Source: Sebastes aleutianus
Taxonomy: Eukaryota > Chordata > Actinopteri > Perciformes > Sebastidae
NCBI GenBank assembly: GCA_916700875.1
Contig: CAKAKS010000022.1
Coordinates: 17,842,565 to 17,906,564, forward strand
Direction: 5' to 3'
Length of the DNA: 64,000 bases
This document shows positions 12,201 through 23,096 of the stretch, piece by piece (position 1 is the first letter of the stretch; every line of letters starts with the position of its first letter). Under the pieces are notes generated by a model, which saw only the letters and a program-made list of their open reading frames with translations, did not search any database and was not told the origin of the DNA. Made by a program: the position numbers and the translations under genes.

Positions 12201-14918
12201 ATGATGGTCGTCCCCATGCTCTATTATGTCTCATAAATTGTTGCAGCAATTTTTAGGTTGATACCATTTGTTACACAGATTTGGTGCTAAATTTAACCAT
12301 TTTTTACCACTAGAGAATTGATAAAAATGATCAATACTCCCTCCAAAATACCACATTAAGACACCAAGACCTCGAGGAACACCATAGAAAAAGCCATGCT
12401 GTGATTTGGTATCAAAAACTTTTGACATTTGGAGATTTCTACTAGAATTGCAGTTTTTGGCGATTGGATGGCGAGAACTTCTGTTCTGGAAACTGTTCAG
12501 AAACACTCTTATTGTCAATCTAATGAGAAAAGCCATCTGTCCTCTGAATGCTCTAGGTCTCTAGTTTGTGGTTGTAAAGTTTCATGAGGTTGTGATTATC
12601 CTAGAGGTCACCACAGGTCATTTTATACAGTGAAGTCAAGTTTCAAACAATGGTCTCACTACAATAAAATGGCTACTATGGGGACTAACATCATCACACA
12701 TGAATACAGTTTATTTCATTGGATCCACAAGAGTCTCAGCTTTACAGTGATACCCAATTTATGTAATTCAAGACAGTTTAGGGACCCCAGAATGCAGAAA
12801 TATTAAAATACGCCATTTTCAGAATAGGTGAAAATAACACAGTTGTAATGCATTAAAAAAACTGCATGTGATTATCATAAAGTGGGCATGTCTGTAAAGG
12901 GGAGACTCGTGGGTACCATAGAACCCATTTTCATTCACATATCTTGAGGTCAGAGGTCAAGGGACCCCTTTGATTATGATCGTGCCAGTTTTTCCTGACC
13001 AAAATTTAACGTAACTTCGTAGTGTTATTTTTGCGTTCTTCCGGACAAGCTAACATGACATGGTTGGTACCAATGGATTCCTTGATTCCTCCATTTCTAG
13101 TTTCATATGATTCCAGTAGAAGCCTACCTGTCCATGAAACCAAAGGGGCCATAATCCAGAGTAAGACCCAAGATGCTCATGTTGTCTGTGTTAAGGACGC
13201 CATGGCAAAAACCAACACACTGCCACTGGGCCACTAGTTTAGCGGTTCGCGTCATCACCTGGGGATACACAAGTCAAATCTGACGACCAAAATGTAAAAA
13301 ACACAAACATGAAATTAACTAAAGTCTTAAACTGCCTTTATTAGCTGAGCTTGTGTTTGACATTCTGTCAACAAACCCCTCAGTCCTCACCTCTCTGAAG
13401 AAAGTATTGTTCCTGTCTTTCCGATTGGTCTGCTGGATGCAAGGATAAAAAGTCTCGATGACATAATCCAGCAGCTGAGCGCGAATGTCATGCCGCCCTG
13501 CACTGGGACCCTGCAGGCCTGAGAAATCATCTCGGCCCAGAAAGATCTCAAAAGATCCAAATCTAAAACGAAGAGAGAAAATATCCATATGTATCCACAG
13601 ACAGCACAAAGTGTTTTTGTGTCTGAAAACACTTGGAATGTTTCCTACCTGATGAAAGAGGGGGCGACACGCAGGACGACTGAGCAGCGCTCAGGGATGC
13701 GCCTCCCGCTGTTGAGTGGATCTCTGCTGACGTAGAGATCAGAGGTCACGAGGGAGGCTGCACGGGTGCTGGGTATCCCCAGGGCGGCCATGGCCTCGCT
13801 GCACAGGAACTCTCTGATGCTGGAGCGAAGCACCTTCCTGCCATCGCCATCTCTGAGAAAATGGGTTTGTCACACAGATTTGTGTCCCAGTTTATTTCCT
13901 GTTGCAGTGTATGTGAATGTCATCAGCTGAATTACACATGGACCCAAGCTGTTGCCTAGCAACGCAATTCCGTTGCAATTCCGTCAAAATGCGCTAAAAC
14001 GGAGCGTTTCAGACAGAGGGTGAATACAGGTATATTCAGGCTGACAGTATGAGGAAAATAAAGTTTTTTTTTTAACATTACAGAATGTAAACATGTTGTA
14101 GTAGAAACACTAAATACAAGTATGAACCTGAAAATGAGCATGATATGGGACCTTTAAGAATAAAAGACAGCCTCACATATTCTTCATATTATGTGTTTAA
14201 CAGACCCAATGAGCTGGGGGAGACTAGAGGTGTACTGATTCTGCTGAGCACACAGTCGTTAAGCAATGTTGGACACATTTAATGTGTGCCAAGCAGTTAT
14301 AAGCTCTTAAGCAGCTCTCCTTGGGTTAATGCACTCACATGCCTCTGGAGGAGGCTTATGAAAGACTGGCTGTGTCACCTGCTGCTGAAAATGTCCTATT
14401 CTCTCTGAGGAAACTTCATCCATCTCTTTGTCTCAGACCTACAACCTGTTCCTGAGGTGGATCATAAACTCTTAAATGAATTACCTGGAGTACGGTGTGA
14501 CTCCTGCACCCTTCACCTGAATCTCCCATCGCCCGTGGGTGGCCGACTCTACCTCTCCCAGGTACATCACCGCTCCATCCCCCAGCTGGGACGCATACAG
14601 GCCGAACTGGTGGCCGCTGTAGCAGTGCGCAGCCGGCTGGGAGCCCGGCAGCAGCCTGGAGCCGCTCAGATAATCCGGGCTCAGGGGATCACCCAACACA
14701 TCTTGCACACTGAGGTCCAGCAGAGCCAGCGCTGAACAGGACAGGGCCACGAAGGTCGGACGCACCAGGGGCTGAAGAGTCCCAAGTCTGGAGAAACAGG
14801 CCGCTGGGACTGTCCGGGACCCGGGCTCCTCGGAGTCGTCCACCGGCAGCTTTTTCAGCACGGTGTTGTTAAACGGTAGGCGCTCCAGAGCCGTGGACGT
14901 GCACTGAGAGGGCTCCAT
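9225..14918 (-). CDS. selenoo: Selenoprotein O (SELENOO/SelO, protein AMPylase)
   Basis: Nine exons on the minus strand: 14918-14485, 13852-13649, 13562-13391, 13258-13128, 11880-11603, 11487-11325, 10135-9950, 9785-9629 and 9395-9225. All have GT/AG borders and phases that join without a break, giving 1896 nt (631 residues including Sec). Family hallmarks: HCYSGHQFG and QLGDG in exon 1, WEIQVKGAG.TPYSR at the exon 1 end, DGRKVLRSSIREFLCSEAM in exon 2, HGVLNTDNMSILG (about residues 289-301) and DYGPFGFMD (about 305-313) in exon 4, corresponding to the metal and nucleotide site of the pseudokinase fold. The C-terminus is CIT-Sec-SS, encoded by TGA at 9236-9234. Known SelO proteins are mitochondrial and transfer AMP to protein Ser/Thr/Tyr residues in redox homeostasis. 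The exon 8 donor is GTCAGG, a weaker form. The start is the first ATG of exon 1; this N-terminus is somewhat short compared with mammals. Introns carry repeats but no disruption of coding sequence. Confidence 0.95.
9234..9236 (-). other. selenoo: Selenocysteine UGA codon of selenoo
   Basis: In the exon 9 reading frame the codons run TGC ATT ACC-like Cys-Ile-Thr, then TGA, TCA, TCG, TAG. The TGA at 9236-9234 lies third from the end of the protein, where the family has its single Sec (the C-x-T-Sec-S-S ending). Conventional annotation would stop here and lose three residues. Confidence 0.9.
10560..11215. repeat. Transposon-derived repeats in selenoo intron 6
   Basis: Starts with a LINE/SINE 3'-tail-like motif (ACTTTATTGATCCCC) at about 10.59 kb. 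It continues with a copy of an interspersed repeat built on GATTAATCG-type motifs at about 10.85-10.93 kb, then AT-rich sequence. No open frame of interest. Confidence 0.6.
12030..12780. repeat. Interspersed repeat, also present in the inner palindrome
   Basis: This stretch of selenoo intron 4 is closely similar to 31.88-32.33 kb in the same orientation and to 28.79-29.95 kb in reverse. Shared landmarks include GAAGTGGTGTACATCATCTG, CCAAAATACCACATTAAGAC and GATCTGTGGTGACTTC-like blocks. The three copies identify a roughly 0.75-1.1 kb non-coding mobile repeat. I see no transposase or RT. Confidence 0.7.
12840..13030. repeat. Interspersed repeat, partner of 6.23-6.56 kb (inverted)
   Basis: The block around GGGGAGACTCGTGGGTACC and CATATCTTGAGGTCAGAGG matches, in reverse complement, 6.23-6.40 kb upstream. 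Both look like copies of one non-autonomous fish transposon. It ends directly next to selenoo exon 4. Confidence 0.6.
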
Positions 14919-15132
14919 GAGGACTGAGGTTTAACACCACCCACTCAGTCAGGATCAGGGCTGTGTGGGGGCGTTAGTGTGTAGACTATGGCACTTTGTA
15001 ATACGGCAGACAGTGTTCAGGAGCATGAACAAGAATAAAAAAGTTGGCAAAAATGTAATAGAAGAAGATATTTAGTCCATAAATAAAAGCCTCAAGCCAT
15101 CAGAATAGTTTGAAAAACTACACCTAAAGGAT

Positions 15133-15560
15133 TTAAAGGGACTGTTTGTAACTTTCAGAAATGCTTGTTAACAGCGACACCTGTGGCCGTTAAGTCAACG
15201 AAAGTCGACATGAACGAACATCGCTCAGTTATTTCTGCACAAACGTCCACCGTACATTCCCTAGATATTCTCAGAGCTACGAAGTCTTCTGCAGTGTGTA
15301 GTGAGCGCGCATGCACGTGTAGAGGTGGAGCGTAACAGCGAGAATGCGCGGTGTGTGAGTGAAGGCAAGCAGGCAGAGGAGCAGAGACTCCGGCCACACG
15401 CGAGCGCGCACTATATTATAATATAGTATAATACAATATAATATAAATAATACAATATAGTATAATACCATATAGTAATGTAATATACTATATTAAAATA
15501 TAATAATATAAAAGTATAATACAATACAATATAATAATGTAATGTAATAAGAGATGACTT
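15133..15560. repeat. Repeat sequence and AT-rich tract between selenoo and the 15.6-kb exon
   Basis: 15.13-15.40 kb looks like a dispersed non-coding repeat (starts near AAAGGGACTGTTTGTAAC; GC-rich 3' half). 15.41-15.55 kb is a degenerate TATAATA tract. No upstream exon for the 15.58-kb exon could be recognised here. Confidence 0.5.
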
Positions 15561-15574
15561 TGTGTCTCTTTAAA

Positions 15575-15793
15575 GGAAACTCTCTGGCGTCCAGAAAGAA
15601 GCTCCTCTCCATCGTTAAGGAGTTCCTGAGGGAGCGGAATGGAGATGGTTGCCTGGGAGACGGTCGCCTGGGAGACATGGAGGAGGAGGAGGATTCCCGG
15701 GTCCCTCTGACCCCGATGAACAGTCTGGTGGAGGGCTGTCCTCTGTATGACGGCCTGCCGCACATCAGCGCTCAGGACCGAGGAGGGAACTAA
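15575..15793 (+). CDS. Terminal coding exon of an unidentified gene
   Basis: A polypyrimidine-AG acceptor (CTCTTTAAAG) at 15561-15574 precedes an open frame of about 72 codons ending at TAA 15791-15793. The peptide begins GNSLASRKKLLSIVKEFLRE, then has an acidic EEEED stretch and ends near HISAQDRGGN. AATAAA occurs about 200 nt downstream near 15999. Codon use is ordinary and the composition does not look like a repeat. I do not recognise the family. The oddity is position: selenoo begins on the other strand only about 0.65 kb upstream, so preceding exons would have to overlap selenoo or lie beyond it. It may be a real last exon with distant exons, or an exon carried here by rearrangement. 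Confidence 0.5.
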   Translation, partial: GNSLASRKKLLSIVKEFLRERNGDGCLGDGRLGDMEEEEDSRVPLTPMNSLVEGCPLYDGLPHISAQDRGGN

Positions 15794-16491
15794 CCTCTGA
15801 CCTCTGACCTGTCACCTGCCAATCATCAGGACGTGTGTCTGTCTGTCAGATGATGAAGGTACCACAGACACGATGACAAAAACACCTGACCACGGCAACG
15901 GTTTGCTTTTACTGATGAAGACTCAAACACGTCGTTTTATTCTGAAAAATCATTTGGAATGACTTCCTCAGAGGCGCAGATGTCAGTCCTTTAAAATAAA
16001 ATGTAAAATACATTAACGATGTCTTGTGTTTACACACAGAACGTGTTTGGATCAGAAATATTTGATTTGAAATGTGTTTTCAGTGTGAAAGTGACGTCTC
16101 TCATGATGTGATGGTGCTATCACGTCCACAGGGGGGCGCCAACGTTAAGCTAATTATTATTAATAATATTATTATTTTCAATTATCTGTTATTTTGTCAG
16201 AAACAGTGAAAAATGCCCAAAACTCAAAGATGTTCAGTTTACTGAGATATGAAACAGAGGCATAATAAATAACCCACAAATGTAATTTTTATTTAATGTT
16301 AGAAAAAATTCTCACATTTCATCAAATTGTTTGCTTGAAAAATAACTTAAATTGATTACAGATTAATTGTCATTTGATTAATCGGCTAATTGAGGCCTGG
16401 TGTGGTTACTTGGGGGGATGTGTCACATTTTTGCATTTCAGCCCTCTGCTTCAGTAACAAACAAACAGAGAAACAATATATCCCTGCTCAG

Positions 16492-17193
16492 AGGCCTGGA
16501 CTACGAAGCGAGTTCAACATATCCAGGGTATCTTCTCCTTATCTGGCTTCACTAACCCGAACAAACGAGATCACGCTAAGCGGTCCTACGAAGGTGGTTA
16601 TCAACTCGGTAAATCATCCCAGGGTTTCTCAGTCTGGTCTTCTCCCTCGTGTCCAGCCATCTTCTATACTACGTCTTTCCAGTGGTTGGTTTAAATATAT
16701 AACGGATGACTGGATTACACATAATCATGCCCAGTACTAACTTGGTGGCGTGTATGATTATTTTAACCGTCTTTCAGCTGCATCCTTCCTCTCAGGAGAT
16801 GTGAAACGGACTCAAGAGGAAGTTAAAAAATAAGTATGAAAGCATAATTCAAAGTGGTAAACACCCACACATACAGCCAGCTGTCCTTCCTGCATTTGTC
16901 AGTTTAACTGTGTTGTTTTTAGTCTGTATTATGACTTAAACTTCTTCATATGTGTGTAATATTATCATACGATCACCGCACCGAGCTCTGATTTGTCAGT
17001 AGGAGGTGCTTTCATAAGAGTTAATCTCTAATCTGGAACATAACCTGCTCCGGAGCAGGTAAAGTGTTCAGCATAAGTTACCATGGCGATGTACCACCCG
17101 GTAAGAAGTGATCCACCTTCATAGGACGGAAAACCCAGGGTTAACACTGAAGTTACCTCGCTAACGCCAAATCCTGCTTCGTAGTGCAGGCCT
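16492..17193. mobile_element. Non-autonomous DNA transposon with 18-bp terminal inverted repeats
   Basis: AGGCCTGGACTACGAAGC at 16492-16509 is matched in reverse complement by 17176-17193 with one mismatch. The interior contains palindromic pairs (for example a hairpin at CTGCTCCGGAGCAG) and no open frame resembling transposase. A second left end of the same family starts at about 17.93 kb, preceded by the same flanking block found at 16.41-16.49 kb and, inverted, at 44.28-44.40 kb. Confidence 0.7.
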
Positions 17194-17999
17194 CAGGTAT
17201 GTCTCTGTGATCAGTTAGAATCAGTTGCCGCTGACTTTTCAAAGCACAGCCAAAGAGAACAGTTGCAACTGTTGTTGTTGCCTAGAAACAGTGAAAGGGG
17301 GAGATATTTTACCTGCTGCCTCTGCAGGTCTCTGCGCCCGACCTCAAAGTGAGTGAAGCTAATCTCTCAATCAGTCACTCTTTAAAGAACCCTGGAACCT
17401 CCTCTGGGACCTGCTAAAGGACCATCACCTGTAATGTTTTTTGCCCGTCGTCAGGGCTGGACTGGGACAATGAATCGGCCCTGCCATTTTGGCCCAGACC
17501 GGCCCCATCACCGGCCATTCGTGCTGTGTGTACCCCGTTTTGTTGAAGGCTCTGTTTGAGGAAATACCTTCAAACGTGGTTATTTTGCATACTTCCAACC
17601 TTGAGACCTCCAAATAGTTTCAGAGACTTTGTTTCCTGAATTCTGGTGACTTTAAAACAATGAAATAACAAAATAATAAGTACACTGCAACAGCATTTTG
17701 ATGTTAAACTTCTAATTTTACCTTTAAATCTCAGGAAAGAAAACTGAATAATTTTCCCCTCTGGCATAAACTTTGCGTGTGACTATATAGCATGAAGTAT
17801 ATCCTATAGCTGTAACCTGAACTCACAACCAGGTTCACAGGTGTGGTTACCTGGGTGGGTGTGTCACAATTTGCATCTAAGCCCTCTGCTTCAGTAACAG
17901 CAAACAGAGAAACAACAAATCCCTGCTCAGAGGCCTGTACTACGAAGAAGGATTTGGCGTTAGCGAGGTAAATCTAAGATTTGAATGTCTTTACAAACT

Positions 18000-18735
18000 G
18001 TTTGCCTCTATATCTAACCATATGTTATCTGATTGGTTGGGGTGGATTCAGTTGATTTGCCAGAGAGTAATGGTAAAAATGGGTAGCTTCGAGTCCTCCT
18101 TGTGTTTTTGGTTTTTGCAGAGTGGATAGTTTAATTCTTGGTGTCTTGTTTTTCCAGTAAAATTGAGAGATGATTGAGTCCAGAGATTTAAACCAGGTGG
18201 GGGTGGGTTGGGATGGGATCATTGTGAATAGGTCATTTATTTTAGGGAGTATTGTCATTTTAACGGTACCTATTCTGCCCATGAGTGAAATAAAAGTAAA
18301 AGAAATGTCCAGTTTACTCTGTCAAAGGCTTTTTCTGCATCCAAGGTGGCTATGATGGTTCCTGCTTACTGTAAAGATGAATAATGAATTAAACTAAATT
18401 ACGTGTGTTGTTGGATGAATGTCTACCTTTGATAAAGCCGGTTTGATCTGGGTGAATTATGGATGGAGTGACTTTTTTCTATTCTGTGAGTTAGTACCTT
18501 TGTTATGATTTTTGTATCTACGTTGAGGAGAGAAATGGGACGGTAACTTGACGGCAAGGTTGGGTCTTTGTTGGGTTTGAGGGGGAGGGAAATTGTGGCT
18601 GTGTTCATGTTTGCTGGAAATCTTGAATTTTGTTCTATTTTAGTTATCATTTTGTTGAAAAGCAGAGCCAGAATGGGTTAAGGATCAGTAATGCATTGTT
18701 TTTGTCTGGGTGTAGAGGTCTCAAGAAACCACAAG
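18000..18735 (-). mobile_element. L1-type LINE ORF2 fragment (reverse transcriptase)
   Basis: On the minus strand 18735-18423 encodes LHPDK, then SYRPISLLNVDTKI, the L1 reverse transcriptase core block. 18282-18025 encodes SQFYWKNKTPRIKLSTLQ, typical of the region after the L1 polymerase domain. The parts between are lost or frameshifted. The matching endonuclease and ORF1 pieces lie at 21.57-21.94 kb and 22.05-22.45 kb on the same strand, suggesting one element split by the intervening provirus. Confidence 0.8.
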
Positions 18736-18831
18736 AGAAGTTTATGTAAAAATGTTAACTGGTGCATATGACAGGGAGAAGGGGAAGTGAAACATTAATG
18801 TTTTCGACAGTCACTTTCCAGGCCACATTAC

Positions 18832-21205
18832 TCACTTGAGTTTTGGACATTTGTAACTGGAGTCATCTACAAAGTAAATGAAATGGCAAGGGGTGTGTCT
18901 TTTAGATCTGGACGGATGCCGGTTACAGCGTGCGTCACTTCTAGGCAGTCTGTTGGTGGAACAAAATTGTAGACGGTCCACTACCACAGGTGTGCGTGGC
19001 TGGATTGCAGCATTCACACCCTGTACGTCCTAGACCATCCACCAGCTGCTGGAGGGCGATGCCTTTTTCACTGTGTAAATAGGAGTGTTACATGGTGAGT
19101 TGGGACATGCTATTATTATTCCTTTCTCTTTTAGAGCTTTAAACACCTGTGTTATACCTTCTGGCTTTAAAGGATGTTGTCTCTGATAAGGCCTGTACGT
19201 TGATTTAGGTGTTATTCATTAAACCAACATCAGGTTTGTCAAAGGCAAAGGCAATCTCCCTGTCATATGCACATATATGCAAACTTGCCCTTTCTTTGAA
19301 TAACTGACACCTGGCGTACCGGGTACTGCTTCCCAATCATAGAGTTCTGCACAGATGGTTGCAAATGGACCACATAGTTACAAAGAGGCGTCTTTAGGTT
19401 TGGCTGGAGAAACATGTGGACAAACACTTTGTTTAAACAGAATTTGTTCCTCTGGTCTTAATACAACTAATCCAGTGCAAAAACCTTTTCCCCAAAAAAT
19501 TTCTGAAATCCTGACCTGAGCATGTGAAGTCTTAAAAAATCTTTCTGCATAGGATTTAGCTGGACCTTGGGTGTGCCTGTAGTACAGTGCAGTGCATATT
19601 TCCTTCCTTCTTTTTGTCAGACGTGGAGGGTGGGGGATGTTAGCTTCACACAATGCTGAGAGATCTTTAGTGACCTGTGTGACTAGGTCAAATCAAAAAT
19701 AATAGTTAGGAGTGCCTGGAGTATAAAGTTACAGTCTCCTTCCCTAACTATCTCAGTGCCATCAGGGGAGGCTTTTACAGAAATGCCCAGTGCACACATC
19801 AAATCTCGGCACATTAAATGCACTGAACAACATGTGGAGAGCAGAAAAACGCTGTTTTACTTCTCTCCCAGTCACTTCATCAGTTACAGCTACAGCCTTG
19901 CTTAAAGGTTCTGGAGTTTTAACTCAGTTTGGGTGAGAATGTAGTCACTTGTTGCAGTGTCCACCTCGGCCTCTGCCACCATCCCCCTGATACATCAAGA
20001 GTTCTCCGATGTTTTTCTTCTTTTTGTCCTTGTCCTCCCTCCTGGCCCTCTCCTCTTCTCTGTCTCTCAGTGTCCTTTCAGCATGCACAGAATGTTCTTT
20101 TACTACAGCAAACCTGCAGTTGTCCCATGTGATGCATACGGTTGTCATCAGTCTTTGTACATCTTTTCTCAGTCCTTTGACGTACAGGTGCTTGTATTGT
20201 TGTTCAAAAGGTGTATCACCGGTTCCTCCAAAGACCTGTCCGGCAGGCAAATTCATGCCTGAATCGTGCTGAGAGATGGGGAACAGCCTGCGGTGGTGTT
20301 GACACACGGCCCAACAGGGCCTCCACTGCCACTCTGTATTCACTGCCATTAGTCCAGTCAAACATACAATGTGTCCCATCGGCATTTAGGGGGTTAAAGT
20401 TACCCTGGACCTCTCCCATTTCCAGTCCCACTTTGTACTGGAGAAGTTGAAGGAGCTCGGGGCTGGTTGGTCGGTACTGTTGGACCAAGGATGTCACATC
20501 TCTGACAAATTCGGGTCCCCCAATGTCTCTTGGATGTTTTACACCGGCCATTACTTCTTTAGTGTCCGTGACACTTTCCATTCCTTAATCCCATATTTTT
20601 TTAATTTACTTTCTCTACCACCCGCCTTCTCTTAAATTTTTTTCTTTAAGATCACTTAAGTCTTGTTTCTGTAGACTTCCATTAACAGGGAATCCCCATT
20701 GATTCCATTGTTTTAAATGTTTAAGGACCCAAGGCCTGTAAACATTTTCCATCTGAGAAGCGGGTCCCTTAGCGGGCATCTTGCTTCCACCCTTTCCCAT
20801 TTTAACCCCTGGTTCAAATTAAATTATTCCCAGAACAGTTATTACAAGCCCCCAGGACTTCACACAGATCTGTCACACTTTAACCCTTTGGTTAAAATTA
20901 AACTGTCCCCAGAACAGTAATCACAAATCCCCCGGGACTTTTACAGTATTGTTTCAGAACTAAAATTGACCAACCTGATTCAGTTGTCTAGGAGTCTTCT
21001 CCTATGCCCGTATTCAGTCGAGATCCTGTCACCCTGTGTGTCTCCACCAACTCTCACTGGCCTCTAAATAATCCAAACTGTCGAATTTACTTCGCCGGGG
21101 AGGAGGTCTTTCAGTCAGGAGTCCCGGACTCCCCCGTGCACGGTGTCAGATGAGTCTCTGTTGGTGAAGAGAAACGGGTATTTAAGTATCCCGGACGAGC
21201 CCCCA
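18832..21205 (-). mobile_element. Degenerate endogenous retrovirus, gag and partial pol
   Basis: Minus strand, read from 21.2 down to 18.8 kb. A primer-binding site lies at 21205-21188. A gag-like frame opens near 20.80 kb with an N-terminal Met-Gly (myristoylation-type) start and continues in pieces to about 19.95 kb, where a charged, KD/RE-rich and then GRGRGG segment looks like a nucleocapsid-side linker. A further frame at 19.65-19.38 kb is of uncertain identity. Around 19.18-19.07 kb is a reverse-transcriptase start block (PNSPCNTPIYTVKKA), followed almost at once by the connection/RNase H start (FVDDSSY near 18.87 kb), so most of RT is deleted. No integrase, env or 3' LTR was found. Frames are interrupted; this is a fossil copy with a gammaretrovirus/ERV1-like layout. 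Confidence 0.75.
21188..21205 (-). other. Retroviral primer-binding site, tRNA-Pro type
   Basis: The minus strand reads TGGGGGCTCGTCCGGGAT, the 18-nt complement of the 3' end of tRNA-Pro used by many gammaretroviruses. It lies directly inside the presumed 5' LTR end and about 390 nt before the gag-like start, which fixes the element's orientation. Confidence 0.85.
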
Positions 21206-21530
21206 AAATGATTGAGAAATGACTTAATAAAAAGTCTCTGGTCACTCTGATTTAGCCTCCCCCCCTGGTGGCCCACACCTTCCACCGTGCTTGTGTGTGG
21301 GAAAGCATTTTCTATTCATACAAGGGAGTTACTTATGATAGTTTTAGCAGAGTGCAGGTGCGAGGGGGATAAGAAATGTAACTACACATTAGGACAGTCT
21401 GTGCTCTCCCGGAACATTCCGATTTATCTGAGTAAACAAATGATAACTTGTTGCTACGTACACATTCCAAGGTACATGGTATTTTTCACTCACACAGGGA
21501 AGCAAGTTCGTCCGGTGTTATTGGTGAGTC
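21206..21530 (-). mobile_element. Presumed 5' LTR of the 18.8-21.2 kb provirus
   Basis: Defined on one side by the primer-binding site and on the other by the return of L1 sequence near 21.57 kb. A TGGACTCACC start near 21.53 kb would give about 325 bp. No second LTR is available for comparison, so the outer border is an estimate. Confidence 0.45.
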
Positions 21531-21569
21531 CAGTGTGTTGGTTTGATTTTTACTAGGTTGTGGTAGGTC

Positions 21570-22174
21570 AATGCTGTTCAGAAATTAGTTGATATCTTCT
21601 TGAATTGGATCCTTTTCCAATGAATAAAGATAAGCGATAAAAATTACGAAAATGTTATTTATTTGTGATGGTGGTGTTATGGACAAATGAGACTTTTTTT
21701 GTTTATTAAGATACATACCCCTCGTTGTTTTGTGTTGTAGTAAGCTGAGAATAAGTGAATGAATTGTGATTATTTAAATTTATTGTAGTCTGAATCTGAG
21801 AGATGTGTTTCTTGTATTAAATAAATATATCTGCTTGTAGTTTGGCCAGATGATTCAGAACTTTTATTTGTTTTGGCTGTGTACCAATTCCACGGATATT
21901 CCAGGTTCTGATGACATATTGAAAGGGTTGTTATGGTCTAAACCTTAAACCTTAATTTTGACATAGGAGTGTTTGTGTGTGTGTGTGTAGCGGTGTACGA
22001 GAGACAGAGGGAGATTGGGGGGGGGGGTGTTTCTAGAAGAGCCAGGAGTTCATGTCCTTATCCCGGTACAACTCTCCATCTAAGTATAATTTGTGGATAT
22101 TGATCATTGAGTCCATAGTTCGTTCCCTTGAGCTGACTGCTTTGTTGTTTAACCTGATGTTTTTGTTTGTAATG

Positions 22175-22217
<43 letters not shown>

Positions 22218-22450
22218 GGGGGTGTCTAGAAGAGCCAGGGGGTTATGTCCTTATCACTGGTACAACTGTCCATCTATGGAATGTAAAACTAGAAAACTAG
22301 AGTGTCCTTCATACTGCGTCTTTGTAAGTCCAGAATTGTTTCCTTCATAGTTTTCATTTTGGCGGTGACAGAGGTAAGCTGGGTGGTAATGGTGTTGACA
22401 GATTGTTGTAGTGACTTGTTTCATTTTTTGTTATATAGCAATGTTTTATG
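21570..22450 (-). mobile_element. L1-type LINE: ORF1 and endonuclease start
   Basis: On the minus strand about 22.45-22.31 kb encodes an ORF1 coiled-coil segment (AKMKTMKETILDLQRRSM) and about 22.17-22.10 kb another ORF1-like stretch. 21.94-21.57 kb encodes the ORF2 endonuclease start (WNIRGIGTQPKQIKVLNHL, then QETHLSDSDY after a broken codon). Frames carry stops. A GA/CT microsatellite (22178-22214) lies inside ORF1, as it does in the second copy at 41-44 kb. Confidence 0.75.
22178..22214. repeat. GA microsatellite inside L1 ORF1
   Basis: Uninterrupted GA dinucleotides, about 18 units. The same position in the 43-kb L1 copy carries a much longer CT (reverse strand) run. Confidence 0.95.
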
Positions 22451-22608
22451 AGTATGAGTGGGCTCAGTTTTAAAGCTAGAGTGACGATACTGGTATCAAA
22501 CTAGAAAACCTAAGGAATCAACTGGTGTGTTTTTTTTATGCTAAATGCAGTACCTGTGAGGGTTTCTGGACAATATCTGTCATTGTTTTGTGTTGTTAAT
22601 TGATTCTA
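22313..22608. repeat. Direct repeat, first copy (partner 23.69-23.98 kb)
   Basis: About 295 bp, nearly identical to 23690-23982 in the same orientation. It covers L1 ORF1 antisense sequence from TGCGTCTTTGTAAGTCCAG through GTTTTGTGTTGTTAATTGAT. A third, inverted copy lies at 41.19-42.96 kb, split by an LTR element. Confidence 0.85.
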
Positions 22609-23096
22609 GTGCAAAACCTTTTCCCAGCATAAATAAGAAATCTCACGTACAAATTGATATGCTGGCTAAATAACTCTGAGAAGGACATAATCTTGCGGTT
22701 GTCTAACATGAGATTTAACACTACACGGTACCAATCACAGCTGTGGAGGCACTGGTATAGTTCTTTATATGTAAAGCATTGATGTATGTATATATTTATA
22801 TTTATATTTTTTATATATTTTAATCATGACTATTTATAGTGCTTCCTGTATTGTAATGTATTATATGTAATGTATTGTTGTTGTTTTTTTACATTTTTCT
22901 TATCTGGACCTTGAGTCTATAATAAAGTTTGAATTGAATTGACACATAAAATCATCCTCATGAAAAGACTGCCTGATCATCTCTCTGCTCAAGCTGCAGA
23001 GCTGATTGCTCTAACTGAAGCATGTACACAAAAAATAAGAATTTAACTGTATATACAGACAGTCGATACTCATTCTCAACATGCCATTGTTTTGCG

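Noticed and set aside
16390..16740. 116-codon frame
   Set aside because: It lies across the left end of a terminal-inverted-repeat transposon and has no protein-like pattern.
19378..19653. Frame between the gag-like and RT-like parts of the provirus as an independent gene
   Set aside because: It is repeated in the 23-kb provirus fragment and lies between retroviral genes, so it is treated as part of the fossil provirus; its identity is unclear.
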